Shown: piece after piece, positions 5,415 to 8,019 of the stretch
Layout: each line of letters begins with the position of its first letter
Position numbering within the stretch: the stretch's first letter is position 1
Assembly: GCA_025350345.1 (NCBI GenBank)
Contig: JANXYA010000156.1
Location: forward strand, 1-8,019
Origin: Gammaproteobacteria bacterium
Lineage (GTDB): Bacteria; Pseudomonadota; Gammaproteobacteria; Steroidobacterales; Steroidobacteraceae
Direction of reading: 5' to 3'
DNA: 8,019 nucleotides
The notes under the pieces: generated by a model
Seen by the model: the letters and a program-made list of their open reading frames with translations, nothing else
The model's database searches: none
Told to the model about the DNA's origin: nothing
Made by a program: the position numbers and the translations under genes

Positions 5415-6836
5415 ATGATCCGCAGGAACCTTGTCGGCCTCAATCTGGCACTCGCCTGCGCCTGGCAGGTCGCGAGCGCCGCTGCGCCCGTCCCTTTGCC
5501 CGACTGGCTCGCGCAGCAGGAAGTGCGCTCCTGGCAGCACATGCTGGAGAACATCTCTCCACAGGAGCCGAAGCGTCCCGGCGAGGCGCCGCCCCTGGCG
5601 GGGATAGTCGTGGGCGCCCTGCAGAAAAAGGATCCCGACTACTATTTCCACTGGGTGCGTGACTCCTCGCTCGTGATGCACGCAGCCGCTGACGCCTTCG
5701 CGCGGCACCGGCCCTATGCCAGCCGCAGCCAGTTCGATAAGCAGTTCGGCGATTTCCTCGCGCTTACGCAGCGCCTGCAAAGCCTGCCCTCGAAGTACGG
5801 GCTGGGTGAGCCGCGTTACACCGTGACAGGGCAGGTCGATACGCTCCCCTGGTCAAGGCCGCAATTTGATGGCCCGGCCCTGCGCGCCCTGGCAGTGCTG
5901 GATTTCCTGCGCACAGCGGAGGCGGCGCAGCTCGCCAATGCGGACCTGCAGGCGCTCGCGACGGCGATCCTGCGGACCGACCTGGATTTCGTGACCAGCG
6001 TCTGGAACCAGCGCGGATTTGATGCCTGGGAAGAACTGCGGGCCGACAGCTACCACACGCGCTTGCTCCAGCTCGCCGCGCTCGAGAAAGGCGCGGGCTG
6101 GCTGGAGAGACACGGTGAGCCGGCTGAGCGCGTGGCGGGTTACCGGGAAGTGGCGCAGCGCCTCGAACCACTGCTGGATGATCACTGGGATCCCACCCGC
6201 GGCTTCCTGCGCTCACAGCTGGCGATCGCGGCGACCGATGGCTACACGGCTAAGAAGACCGATCTGGATGCGGAAGTGATCGTCGCGGTCGTCGATGCGG
6301 ACCGCGATTCGCCTGCTCACTCCGTGCTCGACGATCGAGTGCAGGCGAGCGTGGGCGTGCTCGAGGAGCTGTTTCGCACGAGCTATCCGATCAATCGCCG
6401 AGGCGACGTGGGCCTGGGCTACGGGCGCTACGCCGGGGACGTCTACTACGGTGGCAATCCCTGGGTCTTCATCACGGCGGACTTTGCCACCTTCTATTAC
6501 CGGCTCGCTGCCCGCCTGCAGGAAGGGGCCAGCCTGGGCGTGACCGCGCGCAATGCCGCCTTCCTCAGGTCAGCCCTGCCGGAGTCCACCTGGACGCAGC
6601 TGAAACCGGGGATGGCCCTGTCGCCCGGAGCCGCGCTGCAGCGGCAGGCGATCGCGGCCTTCACCGGCAAGGCCGATCGCATCATGGCGCGGCTCCAGCT
6701 GAGCACGCCGGCGGATGGGCAGATGTACGAGCAGATCGACAAGCACACCGGCCGGCCGGCTTCCTCGCGCGGCATCGGCTGGAGTCACGCGGCCTTCCTC
6801 GAGGCGGTGTACGAGCGCGCGCGCCTCGCTCGATGA
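5415..6836 (+). CDS. Exported GH15 glucoamylase, fungal-type architecture
   Basis: 473 residues. Residues 1-22 are a signal peptide (Arg-Arg start, hydrophobic core, VASAAA site), so the enzyme is exported. It should release glucose from the non-reducing ends of starch or maltodextrin by an inverting mechanism. Motifs follow GH15: YYFHWVRDSSLVMHA (Arg82-Asp83), KYGLGEPRY, RPQFDGPALRA, WNQRGFDAWEEL with the general acid Glu206, GRYAGDVYYGGNPW with Arg338, and YEQIDKHTG...GWSHAAFLEA with the general base Glu439. The catalytic (alpha/alpha)6 domain begins right after the signal peptide: it lacks both the N-terminal beta-sandwich of most prokaryotic glucoamylases and a starch-binding domain, and so resembles the fungal and Legionella GamA type. 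The ATG at 5415 is chosen because the signal peptide starts there; no ribosome binding site stands at normal distance (GAGG is 14 bases away). No amylolytic neighbours are seen. Confidence 0.92.
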   Translation: MIRRNLVGLNLALACAWQVASAAAPVPLPDWLAQQEVRSWQHMLENISPQEPKRPGEAPPLAGIVVGALQKKDPDYYFHWVRDSSLVMHAAADAFARHRPYASRSQFDKQFGDFLALTQRLQSLPSKYGLGEPRYTVTGQVDTLPWSRPQFDGPALRALAVLDFLRTAEAAQLANADLQALATAILRTDLDFVTSVWNQRGFDAWEELRADSYHTRLLQLAALEKGAGWLERHGEPAERVAGYREVAQRLEPLLDDHWDPTRGFLRSQLAIAATDGYTAKKTDLDAEVIVAVVDADRDSPAHSVLDDRVQASVGVLEELFRTSYPINRRGDVGLGYGRYAGDVYYGGNPWVFITADFATFYYRLAARLQEGASLGVTARNAAFLRSALPESTWTQLKPGMALSPGAALQRQAIAAFTGKADRIMARLQLSTPADGQMYEQIDKHTGRPASSRGIGWSHAAFLEAVYERARLAR

Positions 6837-6837
6837 G

Positions 6838-6856
6838 CCGCTAGAGCCGAAAGCGG
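6838..6856 (+). terminator. Possible weak hairpin after the glucoamylase gene
   Basis: CCGCT (6838-6842) and AGCGG (6852-6856) can pair around a 9-base loop directly after the stop codon. No T run follows, so this is at best a weak or factor-assisted terminator. Confidence 0.2.
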
Positions 6857-6877
6857 AGCGGGCCAGGCCGATGTACA

Positions 6878-6906
6878 TTGCATCCCGCATCCCGCCGGCG
6901 CATGAT
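6878..6906 (+). promoter_or_regulatory. Possible promoter of the DsbA-like gene
   Basis: TTGCAT (6878-6883), a 17-base spacer and CATGAT (6901-6906) match the sigma-70 boxes at 3 and 4 of 6 bases. The spacing is ideal and the position (39 bases before the start codon) is sensible, but matches this weak arise by chance. Confidence 0.28.
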
Positions 6907-6944
6907 TTTTCCGGCAATCGCCCTTCAACTATCGAGAGCCGCCG

Positions 6945-7484
6945 ATGAGCGAGAAAGCGGGCCAGGATCTCAAGGTGCCGGTCAGCCCCTCGGATCACGT
7001 GCGTGGCTCACCCGAGGCGCGTATTACCGTGGTCGAGTACGGAGATTTCGAATGTCCGATCTGCCGCTCCGCGGAGCCGGGCGTACGAATGCTGCTCGAC
7101 CAGCATGCCACCACGGTAAGACTGGTCTATCGGCACTTTCCAATCGAGAGTGCGCACCCGCATGCGCTGATGGCCGCGGAAGCCGCCGAAGCGGCGGCCG
7201 CGGAAGGCAAGTTCTGGGAAATGCACGATCTGCTGATGCGCCAAACCGCGCGGCTGGACCGCAAGGCGCTGCACGACTACGCCGCCGGGCTGGGGCTGGA
7301 TCTGGCGCAGTTTACCGCCGCTCTGGATGACGAGATCTACCGCCAGCGCGTGCGTGAACACGTTGACGGAGCCGTGCGCAGCCACGTCCGCACTTCGCCC
7401 GGGCTGTTTATGAATGGGACGCTCTGTGACGTGTCCGGCGGGCTGCACGCCCTGGGCGATGCCATCGCGCATCGCTTGCGCTAA
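6945..7484 (+). CDS. Cytosolic DsbA-family thioredoxin-fold oxidoreductase (CPIC motif)
   Basis: 179 residues of the DsbA / Thioredoxin_4 type. The sequence opens with SPSDHVRGSPEARITVVEYGD, which shifts into FECPICRSAEPG with redox cysteines Cys37 and Cys40. A helical insert follows (HALMAAEAAEAAAAEGKFWEMHDLLM, residues 73-98), and a TSPGLFMNG stretch holds the cis-Pro (Pro152). A third cysteine, Cys161, lies nine residues past the cis-Pro. The N-terminus MSEKAGQDLKVPV is hydrophilic, with no signal peptide or membrane anchor, so the protein should act in the cytosol, in contrast to periplasmic DsbA. Likely roles are thiol-disulfide exchange or peroxide detoxification; the partner is unknown. 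The same domain is known fused to NhaA antiporters, but here it stands alone. The start has GAGAG at 6934-6938, six bases upstream. It follows the glucoamylase by 108 bases and is probably a separate unit. Confidence 0.88.
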   Translation: MSEKAGQDLKVPVSPSDHVRGSPEARITVVEYGDFECPICRSAEPGVRMLLDQHATTVRLVYRHFPIESAHPHALMAAEAAEAAAAEGKFWEMHDLLMRQTARLDRKALHDYAAGLGLDLAQFTAALDDEIYRQRVREHVDGAVRSHVRTSPGLFMNGTLCDVSGGLHALGDAIAHRLR

Positions 7485-7510
7485 GGGCCGATCGATCCTG
7501 GCGATAGAGC

Positions 7511-7538
7511 GCCATTTGAGGCGCGATCCGCAAATGGC
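7511..7538 (+). repeat. 8-bp inverted repeat GCCATTTG / CAAATGGC, possible terminator or attenuator
   Basis: The arms at 7511-7518 and 7531-7538 are perfectly complementary around a 12-base spacer, 26 bases after the stop of the DsbA-like gene. The downstream bases TAATTTC give only a poor T run. A second hairpin, GCGCC (7509-7513) / GGCGC (7520-7524) with a 6-base loop, uses part of the same arm, so the two are mutually exclusive. It may be the end of the DsbA-like transcript or a further protein-binding site ahead of the RHH gene. Confidence 0.4.
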
Positions 7539-7549
7539 TAATTTCGATG

Positions 7550-7571
7550 TGTCAATACACGTGTATTGACA
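7550..7571. promoter_or_regulatory. Perfect 22-bp palindrome, probable operator of the RHH gene
   Basis: TGTCAATACAC is followed without spacer by its exact complement GTGTATTGACA, a 22-bp perfect palindrome centred between 7560 and 7561. Its right arm contains a consensus -35 (TTGACA, 7566-7571), so a bound protein would block RNA polymerase. The core AATACAC recurs at 7588-7594 over the -10, 34 bp downstream. A dimeric autorepressor such as the ribbon-helix-helix protein encoded just downstream is the natural candidate ligand; that assignment is inferred. Confidence 0.7.
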
Positions 7572-7595
7572 ATACTACAGGAGCGCGAATACACT
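7566..7595 (+). promoter_or_regulatory. Sigma-70 promoter of the RHH gene
   Basis: TTGACA (7566-7571) is a perfect -35. After an 18-base spacer comes TACACT (7590-7595), matching the -10 consensus at 4 of 6 positions; AATACA at 7588-7593 with 16 bases is an alternative. Transcription should begin about six to seven bases past the -10, at about 7601-7602, which is the GTG start codon itself, so the mRNA would be leaderless. AGGAG at 7579-7583 lies between the promoter boxes, 18 bases from GTG, and would not be transcribed. Confidence 0.6.
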
Positions 7596-7601
7596 CTCGG
7601 T

Positions 7602-8019
7602 GTGGCCCAGAATCAAAAGACCGCCCAGCTGCAGATCCGCGTCACGGGCGCCCAGAAGAGTGTGATCCAGCGTGCTGCCGCGCGTGCCGGCATGGACATG
7701 TCGACGTACGTGCTGAGTTGCGTGCTCTCGGTGCCGGCGACACAGTTTCAGGACGCCGTTGCCGCTTGCGCTGGGCCCGAGTCCCGCTTCGCGCTCGCTG
7801 AACTCAACGCCTGGCTCTCCAGCGTCTTGGTCGGGGAGTTGCGGGACGCCATCGCCGCGGCGCCGACGGTTGCGCTGACGCCGCTTCTTGCAAACACGAT
7901 TGCTGCGATGGTGGAGCTCGCCTGCGCGCAGCACGGAATGGTGCCACCGGCTTGGACGCGCGAGATTGAGCCTCTCGATGAGCCGGCCTTCGGCTCCGCG
8001 CTCCAGAGCGTCCGGCTGC
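7602..8019 (+). CDS. Ribbon-helix-helix antitoxin-like protein, 3' end outside window
   Basis: An open frame of 139 codons from GTG 7602 to the window edge. Residues ~7-42 look like a ribbon-helix-helix DNA-binding domain of the DUF1778 / TacA antitoxin kind: a strand TAQLQIRV, helix QKSVIQRAAARAG, then MDMSTYVLSCVL. A longer helical region follows (ELNAWLSSVLVGELRDAIAA near 67-86; LANTIAAMVELACAQHG near 96-112), then PPAWTREIEPLDEPAFG and the partial LQSVRL. From recollection, this tail resembles proteins encoded next to DUF6036-type nucleotidyltransferases, so a toxin-like nucleotidyltransferase may follow outside the window; this is not shown. GTG is the only start codon that keeps the whole DNA-binding domain. 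The palindrome and promoter directly upstream fit autoregulation. The protein is longer than the usual 80-100-residue antitoxin. Confidence 0.72.
   Translation, partial: MAQNQKTAQLQIRVTGAQKSVIQRAAARAGMDMSTYVLSCVLSVPATQFQDAVAACAGPESRFALAELNAWLSSVLVGELRDAIAAAPTVALTPLLANTIAAMVELACAQHGMVPPAWTREIEPLDEPAFGSALQSVRL

Noticed and set aside
7575..7934. A 119-codon minus-strand frame opposite the RHH gene, and a short plus-strand frame at 7547-7801
   Set aside because: The RHH frame has a recognisable DNA-binding domain, a promoter and an operator; the other frames show no domain. The plus-strand one would start inside the promoter region.
1..8019. Insertion sequences, CRISPR arrays, tRNA or rRNA genes
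   Set aside because: No transposase motif, regularly spaced repeat, cloverleaf-like sequence or conserved rRNA stretch was seen on either strand.

Overview
The window is a GC-rich bacterial stretch (roughly two thirds G+C by eye) that is densely coded in two directions. The proteins look like those of a heterotrophic Pseudomonadota, perhaps a gammaproteobacterium of the Steroidobacter/Nevskia kind. That placement is an impression from protein style only; no rRNA or other marker gene is present.

Layout. (1) Positions 1-1509, plus strand: the last 54 codons of an aldehyde dehydrogenase of the glutamate-semialdehyde (P5C) type, then a complete class III PLP aminotransferase with a good ribosome binding site. 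Together they could turn an omega-amino acid such as ornithine or GABA into a semialdehyde and then an acid. (2) Positions 1531-5348, minus strand, converging on the first pair: a tightly packed three-gene operon, read from right to left. It encodes an exported alkaline-phosphatase-superfamily hydrolase, a fusion of an HMG-CoA-synthase-like domain with a DUF35 OB-fold domain, and an SCP-x-type thiolase. The junctions are 0 and 2 bases, and the two downstream genes use TTG (or an internal GTG) and GTG starts. (3) Positions 5415-6836, plus strand, divergent from the operon across 66 bases: an exported GH15 glucoamylase with the compact fungal-like architecture. (4) Positions 6945-7484: a cytosolic DsbA-like thioredoxin-fold protein with a CPIC motif. 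(5) Positions 7485-8019: a 117-base regulatory region, then the start of a ribbon-helix-helix (RHH) protein that runs off the window. The regulatory region has an 8-bp inverted repeat, a perfect 22-bp palindrome, and a consensus -35 inside that palindrome.

The two most interesting places are these. First, the thiolase / HMGCS-DUF35 operon resembles the archaeal thiolase-DUF35-HMGCS complex rearranged into two polypeptides. Its HMGCS-like half has lost the usual Glu and Cys and apparently the His catalytic residues, and its zinc-ribbon half has lost all four cysteines, which suggests a structural or CoA-handling role. Second, the RHH gene appears to be transcribed from a promoter whose -35 sits inside a 22-bp palindromic operator and whose expected start point coincides with the GTG start codon. 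This predicts a leaderless, autorepressed antitoxin-like gene.
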